Counted from the stretch's first letter, positions 18,734-27,239 are shown. The stretch: 56,636 nt of DNA from Brevundimonas sp. (GCF_024711105.1 NZ_JANJTL010000137.1:1-56636); one strand, 5' to 3'. Numbers and translations are program-made. The notes: generated from the letters alone by a model not told the origin.

Positions 18734-18748
18734 GTTCGCAATATGTTC
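18734..18748 (-). promoter_or_regulatory. LexA (SOS) box of recA
   Basis: GTTC-GCAATAT-GTTC matches the alphaproteobacterial SOS consensus GTTC-N7-GTTC exactly. On the minus strand TTGCGA followed 18 bp later by CATAGT could be the recA -35 and -10; if so the box overlaps the -35. The site is in the spacer shared with the divergent gene at 18874. Confidence 0.85.
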
Positions 18749-18806
18749 TCTTTTTCGGTTCGGCCGTGGTGCGTCCGCTTTTGTCGCGCCTGCGCCATCG
18801 CAGCGG

Positions 18807-18831
18807 GGAACCGGGTTCGACGGCGCCCGTT
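18807..18831 (+). promoter_or_regulatory. EcfG (general stress sigma) promoter, consensus match
   Basis: GGAAC (18807-18811), 16 bp, CGTT (18828-18831): a full match to the EcfG/SigT consensus. The inferred transcription start, about 18838, is roughly 36 bp before the ATG at 18874. It would drive the secreted repeat protein and the following fasciclin lipoprotein. Confidence 0.7.
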
Positions 18832-18873
18832 TCCGCTCCCTGACAGGGAGGGGCCACCGACCAGGAGGTCCAG

Positions 18874-19905
18874 ATGTCGAAACTGCTCACTCTCACCAGC
18901 GCGCTCGCCCTGGGGCTGGCGGTCGCCACTCCGTCCGTCGCTCAGGGACGGGGAAACGGCCACGGCGGCGACCACGCCGAACGCGGCGGAGATGCGCGCG
19001 GACCGGACCGCGCTGAAACCCGCGGGCGGGGCCATGACCGGGAGGTCGTTCGCGTCCGCGCCCAGCCGGACGACCGAGGCCGGGGCCGAGGCGATGATGA
19101 TCGCGGCGATGACGACCGCGGCCGCGGCCGGGGCTCCGACGAGGGGATGCTCGGGCGCGCCGTCCGCGACGCCGAGCGCAGCCAGGACCGCCAGCGCCAG
19201 GTGGTCCGCGAGGTGCGCGAGGTCGAACGCCGCGCCGAACGCGACGTGCGCCGCGAAGTCGAACGGCTTCAGGATCGCCGCGACGATCGGCCGGTGGTCA
19301 TCATCCGCGACCGGGACAGGGGCCTGATCCAGGGCTGCCCTCCGGGCCTGGCCTGGCGCAACAACGGCTGCCTGCCTCCGGGCCAGGCGCGCCGCATCTC
19401 CCGCGACCGCGAGGACGCCTGGCGCCGCTATGATCGGTTCTGGAGCTGGGATCGCGACGACCGCTACGTCTACCGCTACGATGACGGCTATGTGTACCGG
19501 CTGAACAACCAGGGGTCGCTGCTGGGCTATATCCCGGTGCTGGGCGGCGCGCTGGGTCTCGGCAATGTCTGGCCGCAGCAGTACGCCTATGAACCGGCGC
19601 CGCGGTATTACACGGACTATTACCGACTACGGGATCCGTACGACTACCGGTACGCGGACGGCGTGATCTACGGCGTCGATCCGCAGACCCAGGCGATCCG
19701 GCAGGTGGTGGCGCTGGTGACCGGCCAGCCGTTCACGGTCGGCCAGCCGATGCCGGCGGGCTATGACGTCTACAACGTCCCCTACGCCTACCGCAGCCAG
19801 TACATGGACACGCCGGACCGCTGGTACCGGTACAACGACGGCTACGTCTATCAGGTGGATCCGACCACCCAGCTGGTCCAGGCCGTCATTCAGCTGCTGA
19901 CCTAG
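18874..19905 (+). CDS. secreted Arg/Asp-rich protein with C-terminal YxDGYVY-type repeats
   Basis: A 343-residue exported protein. A signal peptide ends at about residue 23 (SVAQG). Residues 25-145 are low-complexity and highly charged, with GDDDRG-like units and a predicted helix rich in Arg and Glu. A CPPGLAWRNNGCLPPGQARR-type cysteine motif follows, resembling RcnB-like periplasmic proteins. The last 150 residues contain three related units: YRYDDGYVYRLN, YRYADGVIYGVDPQTQ and YRYNDGYVYQVDPTTQ, the last two followed by a hydrophobic strand. No enzyme motif is visible. GGAGG precedes the ATG. A consensus EcfG promoter makes it a probable general-stress envelope protein. Confidence 0.8.
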   Translation: MSKLLTLTSALALGLAVATPSVAQGRGNGHGGDHAERGGDARGPDRAETRGRGHDREVVRVRAQPDDRGRGRGDDDRGDDDRGRGRGSDEGMLGRAVRDAERSQDRQRQVVREVREVERRAERDVRREVERLQDRRDDRPVVIIRDRDRGLIQGCPPGLAWRNNGCLPPGQARRISRDREDAWRRYDRFWSWDRDDRYVYRYDDGYVYRLNNQGSLLGYIPVLGGALGLGNVWPQQYAYEPAPRYYTDYYRLRDPYDYRYADGVIYGVDPQTQAIRQVVALVTGQPFTVGQPMPAGYDVYNVPYAYRSQYMDTPDRWYRYNDGYVYQVDPTTQLVQAVIQLLT

Positions 19906-19917
19906 AGGAGTCCGTCG

Positions 19918-20490
19918 ATGCGCAAGATGATGCTGTGGGCGGCCGCGCCCCTGGTCCTGCTTACGACGGCGGCCTGCCAGCGGGTGGAGGAGACGCCCGC
20001 CGAGGCCGGGACCGGCATGGCCGAGCCTTCGTCGCGGACCCTGGCCGCCGGCCTGGACGCCGACCACGACGGGTTCAACGCCCTGGTCGAGTCCTCGGGG
20101 CTGGCCCCGGTGCTGGAGGGGGTGGGACCCTACACCGTCTTCGTCCCGTCGGACGCGGCGCTGCAGGGCGCGGGCGACCTCGACGATGAGGCGATGAGCG
20201 CCCAGGCCGCGGCCCTGCTGCGCGCCCACATCGTGCCGGGCTCATCGACCCGGGACGACATCCTGGCGGCGCTGGAGCGGGAATCGAGCGGCCAAGTCCA
20301 GATGCGGACCATGGCCGACACCCTGCTGACCTTCACGCGCGAGGGCGAGACGGTGATCGTCACGGCACCCGACGGCTCCAGCGGCCGGCTGACGGGCGAG
20401 GAGACGGTGGCCAGCAACGGGGTGATCCAGCCCGTGGACGGCCTGCTCGTGGCCGCCGGGGAGGCGTCCACAGCTACGGCGGGCGGTTAA
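19918..20490 (+). CDS. fasciclin-domain lipoprotein
   Basis: A 190-residue lipoprotein. The signal peptide ends in the lipobox TTAAC (Cys at residue 20), followed by one fasciclin (FAS1) domain with the family motifs GPYTVFVPSDAAL and NGVIQPVDGLL. FAS1 domains act in adhesion or cell-surface interactions. It starts 12 bp after the upstream secreted repeat protein with GAGGAG in between, so both are likely expressed from the EcfG promoter at 18807; FAS1 proteins are frequent in alphaproteobacterial stress regulons. Confidence 0.9.
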   Translation: MRKMMLWAAAPLVLLTTAACQRVEETPAEAGTGMAEPSSRTLAAGLDADHDGFNALVESSGLAPVLEGVGPYTVFVPSDAALQGAGDLDDEAMSAQAAALLRAHIVPGSSTRDDILAALERESSGQVQMRTMADTLLTFTREGETVIVTAPDGSSGRLTGEETVASNGVIQPVDGLLVAAGEASTATAGG

Positions 20491-20556
20491 GGACGATTTC
20501 CCGCAACCTTCCGGTCGGCTGTGCTGTTGTTCGCGCTCAGCCGCCGGGAGGGAGCC

Positions 20557-20685
20557 ATGTCGCCGGATCATCCGCTCTATCGCCGCTGGGTCGAGGCCTT
20601 CGGCGAGCCGCCCATCGTGGACGACCCGCTGATGGTCGAGCAGCTGCTGCGCGAGTATGGCCTGGTGTCTGAAGGCGCAGACTAG
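20557..20685 (+). CDS. small protein of 42 residues, unknown function
   Basis: A short frame with a very good ribosome-binding site (GGGAGGGAG six bases before the ATG). It encodes an acidic soluble peptide beginning MSPDHPLYRRWVEAFGEPP and ending EYGLVSEGAD. Its stop overlaps the stop of the convergent DUF885 gene by 4 bp. Composition is typical of real alphaproteobacterial small proteins, but I do not recognise a family. It lies about 65 bp downstream of the fasciclin gene and could be its third operon member. Confidence 0.6.
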   Translation: MSPDHPLYRRWVEAFGEPPIVDDPLMVEQLLREYGLVSEGAD

Positions 20686-22523
20686 GCCCGCTCGGACCAC
20701 TCGCGCACCACCCGCTCCAGCACGTCCAGCGGCATCGCGCCGCCGTCCAGCACGGCGGAATGGAAGCCCTTGATGTCGAACCGCTCGCCCATGCGGGCGC
20801 GAGCCTCGGTCCGCATTCGGTCGATCTCGGTGTGGCCGATCTTGTAGCCGCAGGCCTGACCCGGCCAGACGCAGTAGCGCTCGCACTCGCTCTCGGCCGC
20901 GCCGGGCGCGAGGCCAACCGTTTCGATCATGTAGGCGATGGCCTGCTCGCGGCTCCAGCCGAGCGCATGGATGCCCGTGTCGATGACGATGCGGGCGGCG
21001 CGGTACAGGAACGACTGGTGGTAGCCGAGCATCCCCTCGGGGAAGTCGTCGTACATGCCGAGCTCGGCCGCCAGCTGCTCTGCGTAGAGGGCCCAGCCCT
21101 CGCCGTAGGCGTTGAACCCGAGCGTCTTGTGCAGCAAGGGCGTGCCTTCGGCCTCCAGCGCCAGCGAGCCCTGCAGGTGATGCCCCGGCAGGCTCTCGTG
21201 GTAGGTCAGCGTCGGCAGCGCCCAGCGCGGCCAGATCGCCGTGTCCACCAGGTTGATGTAGTAGGCGCCCGGCCGCGAACCATCCAGCGAACCCGTCTGC
21301 GCATAGCCGCGCGGCGCGCCGAGCTCGATCGCCACCGGCACGCGGCGCACCTCGACCCGGGCGCGAGGCATGCGCTCGAACACCTCAGGCATGCGGGCGG
21401 TGACCGCCTCCACCTGGCGGTTGAGGTCGGCCAGCAGGGCGGCGCGACCCTCGTCGGTGTTCGGATAGAGGTGGCGCGGGTCCTGGCCGAAGGCGGTCAG
21501 GCGCGCGCCGACCGAGCCGTCGGTGTAGCCGCGCTCACGCAGCAGCGGGTCGGCCAGGGCCTGGATCTGGGCGACCTGGTCCAGGCCGATCTGATGCGCC
21601 TCGGCGGGCGAGAGGCCGGTCGAGGTCTGAAAGCGCAGGCACAGGTCGTAATAAGCCTCGCCGCCCCGGCGCGCGCCGATGCCCGCGTCGTGGATGGCCG
21701 AGGGCCGGATGCGGCGCAGCTGGGCGATCTGGGCGTCGAGGGCCGAGGCGATGGGCCCGTTAACGATACCGCCCGCGCGGCCCCCCCAGTCGCCGGCGAG
21801 ACCGGCCTCGGCGGTCTTGCGGACTAGTGGCTGGACCAGCATGGCGTCGAGTCCGGCGCGCAGCGCGCCGAGCTGGGTCAGGGCCTTGTCGAGCACGAAG
21901 TCCGGCGGGACGATGCGATGGTCCGAGGCGTCCACAGCGGCTCGCTCGGTCTCGTGGCCGAGGTTCTCGGCGAAGTCCGACAGCCGGCTGAGATAGGCCT
22001 CGGCGTCGTCGGCGGTCTCGACGGAGTGCTGGCTGTCGAGGAAATCCGGAACGGCCTGATAGGACCCCGTCAGCTGGCTGATCACATAGGGGCAGGGATA
22101 CATGTAGCTGTCGACGCCGCCGAAGGGCACGGCGGCGATCTCCACGGCGCGGTCGGACATCCAGACCACCGTGTCGAAATCCGAGAGGTCGCGTCCGCGA
22201 AGCGGGGCGCGGTCTATGGCCGCCAGCGCCGGCGCCGCCTCCGCCAGCGGCTTCAGCACGTTCAGCCGGTCCGTATAGCTCCGGCTGTCGAGACGGGATT
22301 TCAGGTGGGCCCGCTCGCCGACGTCGAGGCCGAGGCCCGTGGCCCCGATGGGAGACGCGATCAGGAAGGCTTCGAAAATCTGGTCATAGAGAATCCGCGC
22401 CATGGTGGCGGCGGGCGGCCGCTCCGTGCCCGTCGGCGAAGCCGGGCCTGTCGACAGAGTCCCGCAGGCGGTGAGCAGGCCGGAGCCGGCGGCCCCCAGC
22501 AGCAGGTGACGGCGATTGAGCAC
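20682..22523 (-). CDS. DUF885 family lipoprotein (paralogue 1)
   Basis: A 613-residue exported protein with a Tat-like N terminus (NRRHLLLGAAGSG) that ends in the lipobox LTAC, so it is probably a Tat-exported lipoprotein. The remainder is one DUF885 domain; the conserved block TLTYHESLPGHHLQGS contains an HExxxGHH arrangement suggestive of a metallohydrolase, and the SECERYCVWPGQACGYKIGH block near the C terminus is typical. No activity is established for this family; a peptidase-like role is commonly assumed. It is a paralogue of the gene at 25273, with the same motifs and length. Confidence 0.88.
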   Translation of the reverse strand: MLNRRHLLLGAAGSGLLTACGTLSTGPASPTGTERPPAATMARILYDQIFEAFLIASPIGATGLGLDVGERAHLKSRLDSRSYTDRLNVLKPLAEAAPALAAIDRAPLRGRDLSDFDTVVWMSDRAVEIAAVPFGGVDSYMYPCPYVISQLTGSYQAVPDFLDSQHSVETADDAEAYLSRLSDFAENLGHETERAAVDASDHRIVPPDFVLDKALTQLGALRAGLDAMLVQPLVRKTAEAGLAGDWGGRAGGIVNGPIASALDAQIAQLRRIRPSAIHDAGIGARRGGEAYYDLCLRFQTSTGLSPAEAHQIGLDQVAQIQALADPLLRERGYTDGSVGARLTAFGQDPRHLYPNTDEGRAALLADLNRQVEAVTARMPEVFERMPRARVEVRRVPVAIELGAPRGYAQTGSLDGSRPGAYYINLVDTAIWPRWALPTLTYHESLPGHHLQGSLALEAEGTPLLHKTLGFNAYGEGWALYAEQLAAELGMYDDFPEGMLGYHQSFLYRAARIVIDTGIHALGWSREQAIAYMIETVGLAPGAAESECERYCVWPGQACGYKIGHTEIDRMRTEARARMGERFDIKGFHSAVLDGGAMPLDVLERVVREWSERA

Positions 22524-22623
22524 GGCGGTTCCTCCCGGATGCGGCCCGCACCATGGAGCGCCGGAGAGCTCAACGGCAAGGCCGATCCTTGATCCCCTCG
22601 CGCCGCACGGCGTTTAAGGGGTC

Positions 22624-24174
22624 ATGACCAAGACACGAAAAGCCGCCGTCCTGACGATCCGCAACGCCCGCGCCTCAGACGTCAAGGACATCTCCGCCCT
22701 GGTGGCGAAGGTCTACAAGACCATGCCGGCCTATTCGCCGGGGATGCTGCGCGGCCAGATCGCCGCCTTCCCGGACGGCCAGTTTGTGGTCGAGTACGAG
22801 GGCGAGATCGTCGGTTATGCGGCCGGATTCCGCATCGACGAGAAGACGGCGATGTCGCCGCATACCTGGACCCAGATCACCGGCGGCGGCTACGCCGCGC
22901 GGCACGACCCGAACGGGGACTGGTTCTATGGCATGGAGGTCTGCGTCGACCCGGACCGGCGCCGCCTGCGGATCGGCCAGAGGCTGTACGACGCCCGCCG
23001 CGACCTGTGCGAGGCCCAGAACCTGAAGGGCATCGTCTTCGGCGGCCGCATGCCGGGCCTGTCAAAGAAGAAGAACCCCTATCCCGAGCCCGAAGCCTAT
23101 CTGGACGCGGTCACCGCGCGCCGGATGAACGACCCGGTGATCGGCTTTCACCTGCGCAGCGGCTTCGAACCCGTCGGCGTGCTGAAGGGCTATCTGCCGT
23201 CGGACGCGGAATCGAACGGACACGCGGCCCACATGGTCTGGCGCAATCCCTATTTCGTGCAGCAGGACGCCAAGAAGGGCGCGGCCTTCGCAGTCAAGGA
23301 GAACGTCCGCGTCGCGACCGTCCAGCTGCAGGCCCGCAAGGTAGCCAGCTTCGAGGAGTTCATCTCCAACGTCGAATATTTCGTCGACATCACCTCGGAC
23401 TACCGCTCGGACTTCGTGATCTTCCCGGAGCTGTTCACCCTGCAGCTGCTGTCGCTGGAGCCCAAGCGGCTCACGCCGGCGGAATCGATCGAGGCTCTGA
23501 CCCGCTACACCCCGCGCTTCGTGGAGGCGCTGCGGCAGATGGCGGTCAGCTACAACATCAACATCATCGGCGGGTCGCACCCCACCCAGACCGACGACGG
23601 CGACATCCAGAACGTGGCCTATGTCTTCCTGCGCGACGGGTCGGTCCACGAGCAGGAGAAGATCCACCCGACCCCCAACGAGCGGCACTGGTGGAACATC
23701 AAGGGCGGCGATCGGGTCCACGCGATCGACACCGACTGCGGGCCCATCGGGGTGCTGATCTGCTATGACTCCGAGTTCCCGGAACTGGCCCGGCGCCTCG
23801 TCGACGAGGGCGCGCGGATGCTGTTCGTGCCGTTCTGCACCGACAACCGGCAAGGCTATCTGCGCGTGCGCTACTGCTCGGCCGCGCGCGCCATCGAGAA
23901 CCAGTGCTACGTCACCCTGTCCGGCAATGTCGGCAACCTGCCGAACGTCGAGAACATGGACATCCAGTACGCCCAGTCCTGCATCCTGACGCCCTGCGAC
24001 TTCCCCTTCGCGCGCGATGGCGTAGCCGCGGAGGCCAGCGAGAACGTCGAGACCGTCACGGTCGCGGACCTGGACCTGTCCGACCTCGCCTGGGCCAAGT
24101 CGCAAGGGACCGTTCGCAACCTCAGGGACCGCCGCTTCGACCTCTACAAGACCGTCTGGGCCGACGAGAAGTGA
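22624..24174 (+). CDS. fusion of GNAT acetyltransferase and nitrilase-family amidohydrolase
   Basis: A 516-residue two-domain protein. Residues about 10-215 form a GNAT N-acyltransferase fold, with the acetyl-CoA loop around VCVDPDRRRLRIGQRLYDARRDL. Residues about 230-510 form a carbon-nitrogen hydrolase with a complete triad: Glu269 in FPELF, Lys346 in EKIHP and Cys380 in LICYDSE. Such fusions occur in several bacteria and are annotated as bifunctional; the substrate is unknown. Its GTG/TGA junction overlaps the following flavoprotein gene by 4 bp, so the two are coupled. The start is an ATG at 22624, 100 bp from the divergent DUF885 gene. Confidence 0.9.
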   Translation: MTKTRKAAVLTIRNARASDVKDISALVAKVYKTMPAYSPGMLRGQIAAFPDGQFVVEYEGEIVGYAAGFRIDEKTAMSPHTWTQITGGGYAARHDPNGDWFYGMEVCVDPDRRRLRIGQRLYDARRDLCEAQNLKGIVFGGRMPGLSKKKNPYPEPEAYLDAVTARRMNDPVIGFHLRSGFEPVGVLKGYLPSDAESNGHAAHMVWRNPYFVQQDAKKGAAFAVKENVRVATVQLQARKVASFEEFISNVEYFVDITSDYRSDFVIFPELFTLQLLSLEPKRLTPAESIEALTRYTPRFVEALRQMAVSYNINIIGGSHPTQTDDGDIQNVAYVFLRDGSVHEQEKIHPTPNERHWWNIKGGDRVHAIDTDCGPIGVLICYDSEFPELARRLVDEGARMLFVPFCTDNRQGYLRVRYCSAARAIENQCYVTLSGNVGNLPNVENMDIQYAQSCILTPCDFPFARDGVAAEASENVETVTVADLDLSDLAWAKSQGTVRNLRDRRFDLYKTVWADEK

Positions 24175-25085
24175 GCGCCGTCAAGACGGACGTCCTGATC
24201 GTCGGCGCGGGCCCGGCCGGCCTGACGGCCGCGACCTATCTGGGGCGGTTCCACCGGCGCGCGGTGGTGGCCGACGGAGGCGAGCCGCGCGCCGCCTGGA
24301 TACCGCTCAGCCACAACATGCCGGCCTTCCCGGAAGGTGCGGGCGGCGAGACCATCCTGAAGCGCATGCGCGACCAGGCCGAACGCTACGGCGCCGAGAT
24401 CCGGCCCGGCCGCATCCGCAAGCTGACCGTCAGCGACGACAGCGGCTTCGTCGGCTGTTTCGAGGACGGCGGCGAGGTGCGGGCCCGGGCGGTGCTGCTG
24501 GCCACGGGCGTCGAGGACCGCCGCCCGCCCCTGCCCGGCGTCGAGCGCGCCATCGAACGCGGCCTGGTCCGCATCTGTCCGATCTGCGACGCCTACGAGG
24601 CCACCGGCAAGTCCATCGCGGTCATCGCCCGCGGCGAGAAGGGCGCGCGCGAATGCGCCTTCCTGCGCACCTATTCCGACCGGGTCGCCCTGATCCACGT
24701 CGGCGAGCCGGAGGATATGGCCCGGCGCGGCGACCTGGAGGCCCTGGGCGTGGAGGTGATCGACACCGCCTTCGACGAGGTCCACATCGAGGACGACCGC
24801 ATCACCGCCCTGTCCTGGGAGGGCGAGGCGCGCAGCTTCGACGTCCTCTATTCGGCGCTGGGCACCGACGCGAACGTCAAGCTGGCCGTGCAGCTCGGCG
24901 CCGAGCGCAGCGAGGACGGCCGCCTGGTCGTCACCGACCACATGCAAACCAGCGTGCCCGGCCTCTACGCCGCCGGCGACGTGGTGCTGGGCCTCAACCA
25001 GATCGCGGTCGCCACCGCCGAAGCCGCCATCGCCGCCACCGACATCCACAACCGCCTGTGCCAGGCCGACGGGATGCGGCTTTAG
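24171..25085 (+). CDS. thioredoxin-reductase-like NAD(P)/FAD oxidoreductase
   Basis: A 304-residue two-dinucleotide-binding flavoprotein. The FAD motif VGAGPAGLTAA is at residues 10-20, the redox disulfide is Cys136/Cys139 in ICPICDAYE, and the closing FAD motif is LYAAGDV. Length and order match thioredoxin reductase, but the active site reads CPIC rather than the usual CATC, so the partner may not be a standard thioredoxin. The second nucleotide-binding glycine motif is poor (VIARGEKGARE), so the electron donor is uncertain. It starts at GTG 24171, overlapping the fusion gene by 4 bp. Confidence 0.85.
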   Translation: MSAVKTDVLIVGAGPAGLTAATYLGRFHRRAVVADGGEPRAAWIPLSHNMPAFPEGAGGETILKRMRDQAERYGAEIRPGRIRKLTVSDDSGFVGCFEDGGEVRARAVLLATGVEDRRPPLPGVERAIERGLVRICPICDAYEATGKSIAVIARGEKGARECAFLRTYSDRVALIHVGEPEDMARRGDLEALGVEVIDTAFDEVHIEDDRITALSWEGEARSFDVLYSALGTDANVKLAVQLGAERSEDGRLVVTDHMQTSVPGLYAAGDVVLGLNQIAVATAEAAIAATDIHNRLCQADGMRL

Positions 25086-25086
25086 C

Positions 25087-25265
25087 CATCCCTCGCCCGC
25101 GCAGCGGGAGAGGAGGGCCCCGCCACGCTGAGCGGAACGCGAAGCGATTGGGCGGGAGGTGAGGGAAATTCCACTGGGCTGGGCTAAGGCCCTCATCTCC
25201 CGCGCGGACCTGCGGCCTACGGCCTCCGGTGCGCGGGGCCCTCTTCTCCCCTGACGGGGCGAAGA
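25087..25265. repeat. composite intergenic repeat (family C), copy 1
   Basis: About 180 bp between two convergent genes, with no coding potential of its own. It holds the block CTCATCTCCCGCGCGG (25192-25207) and, near 25228-25250, GGTGCGCGGGGCCCTCTTCT. Read in reverse it matches the block at 48833-48895 with roughly 85% identity over about 62 bp, and the outer part also has a counterpart at 48900-49010. Both copies contain short GGGAGAGG-type inverted sequences. Confidence 0.75.
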
Positions 25266-25272
25266 ACCTGGA

Positions 25273-27102
25273 TTAAGCCCCCGACCACTCGCGGATGCGG
25301 CGTTCCAACACCGCCATCGGCATGGCGCCGGCGAGCAGGCCCTGGTCGTGGAAGCCGCGCAGGCTGAAGCGGTCGCCCATGGCGGCGCGGGCCTCCTCGC
25401 GCAGGTTCAGCCAGACGGTCTGGCCGACCTTGTAGGAGCAGGCCTGGCCCGACCAGACGCAGTAGCGCTCGATCTCGGTGACCCAGGGGCTTTCCGGCTC
25501 TCCCAGGTGCTCGGTCATGTAGCGGATGGCCTGTTCGCGACTCCAGCGGTGCTTGTGCATGCCGGAATCGACCACCAGGCGCACGGCGCGGAACAGGTAG
25601 GACTGCAGGTAGCCGATCCGCCCCCAGGGGTCGGTCTCGTACATGCCGATCTCGTCGGCGAGCTGTTCGGCGTAGAGCGCCCAGCCCTCCGAATAGGCCG
25701 AGAAGCCGATCACCTTGCGCAGCATCGGTATGCCTTCGGCCTCGAGCGCGAGCGCGATCTGCCAGTGGTGGCCCGGATTCGCCTCGTGATAGGTCAGGGT
25801 GGGAAGCGTCCAGGTCGGGTTCTCGCCCGTGTCCCGCAGGTTGATGTAGTAGGCGCCCGGCCGCGAGCCATCCAGCGCGGGGCCCTGGTAGTAGCCGCCC
25901 GGCGCGCCGGCCTCGATCGACGGCGGCACGCGGCGGACCTCGACCGAGGCGCGCGGCAGCTGGCCGAACAGGGGCGTCAGTCGCGGCGTGATCGCCTCGA
26001 TCTGCCGGTTCAGGTCGGCCAGCAGGCGTTCCTTGCCCTCGTCGGTGTTCGGATAGAGGAAGCGCGGATCCCGCGCCATGGCCGACAGGCGCTCGCCCGT
26101 CGTGCCCTGGGTCAGGCCCTGTTCGCGCATCAGGGCGTCCATGCGGCCTTCGATCTCGGCCACCTGCTGGAGGCCCATCTCGTGGACCTGCTCGCCGGTC
26201 ATGTTGGTGGTTGTGAAGTACTTCAGGCCCCAGTCGTAATAGGCCTCGCCGTCGGGCAGCCGCCACACGCCGGCATCGTGGGTCGCGGTCGGACGCATGG
26301 CCTCCAGCGCGGCGATCTGGCGGTCCAGCGCCGGATAGACGGCCTGTTCGACCAGCCGCGCCGCGCGCTCGGCGTAGCCGGCGTCCAGCCCGGCCTCGGC
26401 GCCGCGGCGGGCCATGGACTGGGCGAGGACCGACTGGTCCGCCGGAACGGCCCGGACCTCGCGCAGCTGCAGCAGCGCCTTGTCGATGACGAAACCGGGC
26501 GGAGGAGCCCCGCGGCCCGCGTCGGTGACGGCGCGTTCGGTCTCCTGGTCGAGCGCCGTGCCATAGGCCTCGACCCGCGCCAGGAAGGCGTCGGCGTCGG
26601 CGGCGTTCTCGATGGAATGCTGGCTGTCGAGGAAGTCGGGCAGGCTGGTGTAGGCCGAGGCCAGCTGGTTCACGACATAGGCCTGCGGGAAGCCGCGCGC
26701 GCCGTACGGGAAGCGGAAGCCTTCCTCGGCGGTGTCGCCGGTGAACTTCACCGTGTCGTAGTTGATGGCGTCCATGCCGTGCAGGCGCGAGCGGTCGAGC
26801 GCGTTCAGCTCAGCCATGAATCCGCGGTTGATCTCGGCCTGGCGGAGGATTTCGGCCTCGGTCCGGTCGTCCAGCCGGGTGCGCGCCCAGGCGAACTCGG
26901 GCGTGCGGTCCAGGCCCAGGCTGGTCAGGCCCTCGGGGCTCGTCGACAGGGCCTGCTGGAAGATGCGCTCGTAGAGATCGTTGGCGGCGGCGGCCACCGC
27001 CGGGTCGGAGGCCGTCTGGCGCGCCAGGGCGCCTTGGCCGGACACGCCCGCCAGCGCCGCGCCGGCGGCGGCGGTCATGAGGAATCGGCGACGATCAAAC
27101 AT
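25273..27102 (-). CDS. DUF885 family protein, Tat-exported (paralogue 2)
   Basis: A 609-residue DUF885 protein. The N terminus DRRRFLMTAAAGAALAG is a Tat signal without a lipobox, so it is likely a soluble periplasmic protein. The key block is TLTYHEANPGHHWQIA, and the C-terminal EIERYCVWSGQACSYKVGQ block matches paralogue 1 at 20682. The ATG at 27102 is preferred because GGGAGG lies nine bases upstream and the Tat motif follows; the frame runs further, into the inverted repeat at 27200. It is in the same direction as the GIY-YIG, beta-lactamase-fold and M28 genes upstream. Confidence 0.88.
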   Translation of the reverse strand: MFDRRRFLMTAAAGAALAGVSGQGALARQTASDPAVAAAANDLYERIFQQALSTSPEGLTSLGLDRTPEFAWARTRLDDRTEAEILRQAEINRGFMAELNALDRSRLHGMDAINYDTVKFTGDTAEEGFRFPYGARGFPQAYVVNQLASAYTSLPDFLDSQHSIENAADADAFLARVEAYGTALDQETERAVTDAGRGAPPPGFVIDKALLQLREVRAVPADQSVLAQSMARRGAEAGLDAGYAERAARLVEQAVYPALDRQIAALEAMRPTATHDAGVWRLPDGEAYYDWGLKYFTTTNMTGEQVHEMGLQQVAEIEGRMDALMREQGLTQGTTGERLSAMARDPRFLYPNTDEGKERLLADLNRQIEAITPRLTPLFGQLPRASVEVRRVPPSIEAGAPGGYYQGPALDGSRPGAYYINLRDTGENPTWTLPTLTYHEANPGHHWQIALALEAEGIPMLRKVIGFSAYSEGWALYAEQLADEIGMYETDPWGRIGYLQSYLFRAVRLVVDSGMHKHRWSREQAIRYMTEHLGEPESPWVTEIERYCVWSGQACSYKVGQTVWLNLREEARAAMGDRFSLRGFHDQGLLAGAMPMAVLERRIREWSGA

Positions 27103-27199
27103 GGCTTTCAGCCTCCCAGCTGCCAGAGCGCGGCGGACGTTAGGCCCCCGGCGCAGCTTAGACGAGTGAAAGCTTGGTAGGGCGGTCTCCCTCGACCTA

Positions 27200-27232
27200 C
27201 CGCTCACCCCGGCGAAGGCCGGGGCCCAGATC
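27200..27232 (+). repeat. left inverted-repeat arm of GIY-YIG unit 1
   Basis: 33 bp beginning CCGCTCACCCCGG, with the internal palindrome CCCCGGC-GAAG-GCCGGGG, ending CCCAGATC. It lies 7 bp beyond the stop codon of the GIY-YIG gene. Confidence 0.9.
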
Positions 27233-27239
27233 GTAAGGC

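Noticed and set aside
25348-27180. A 610-codon plus-strand frame opposite the second DUF885 gene
   Set aside because: The minus-strand frame has a Tat signal and DUF885 motifs; the plus-strand frame has none and a shadow composition.
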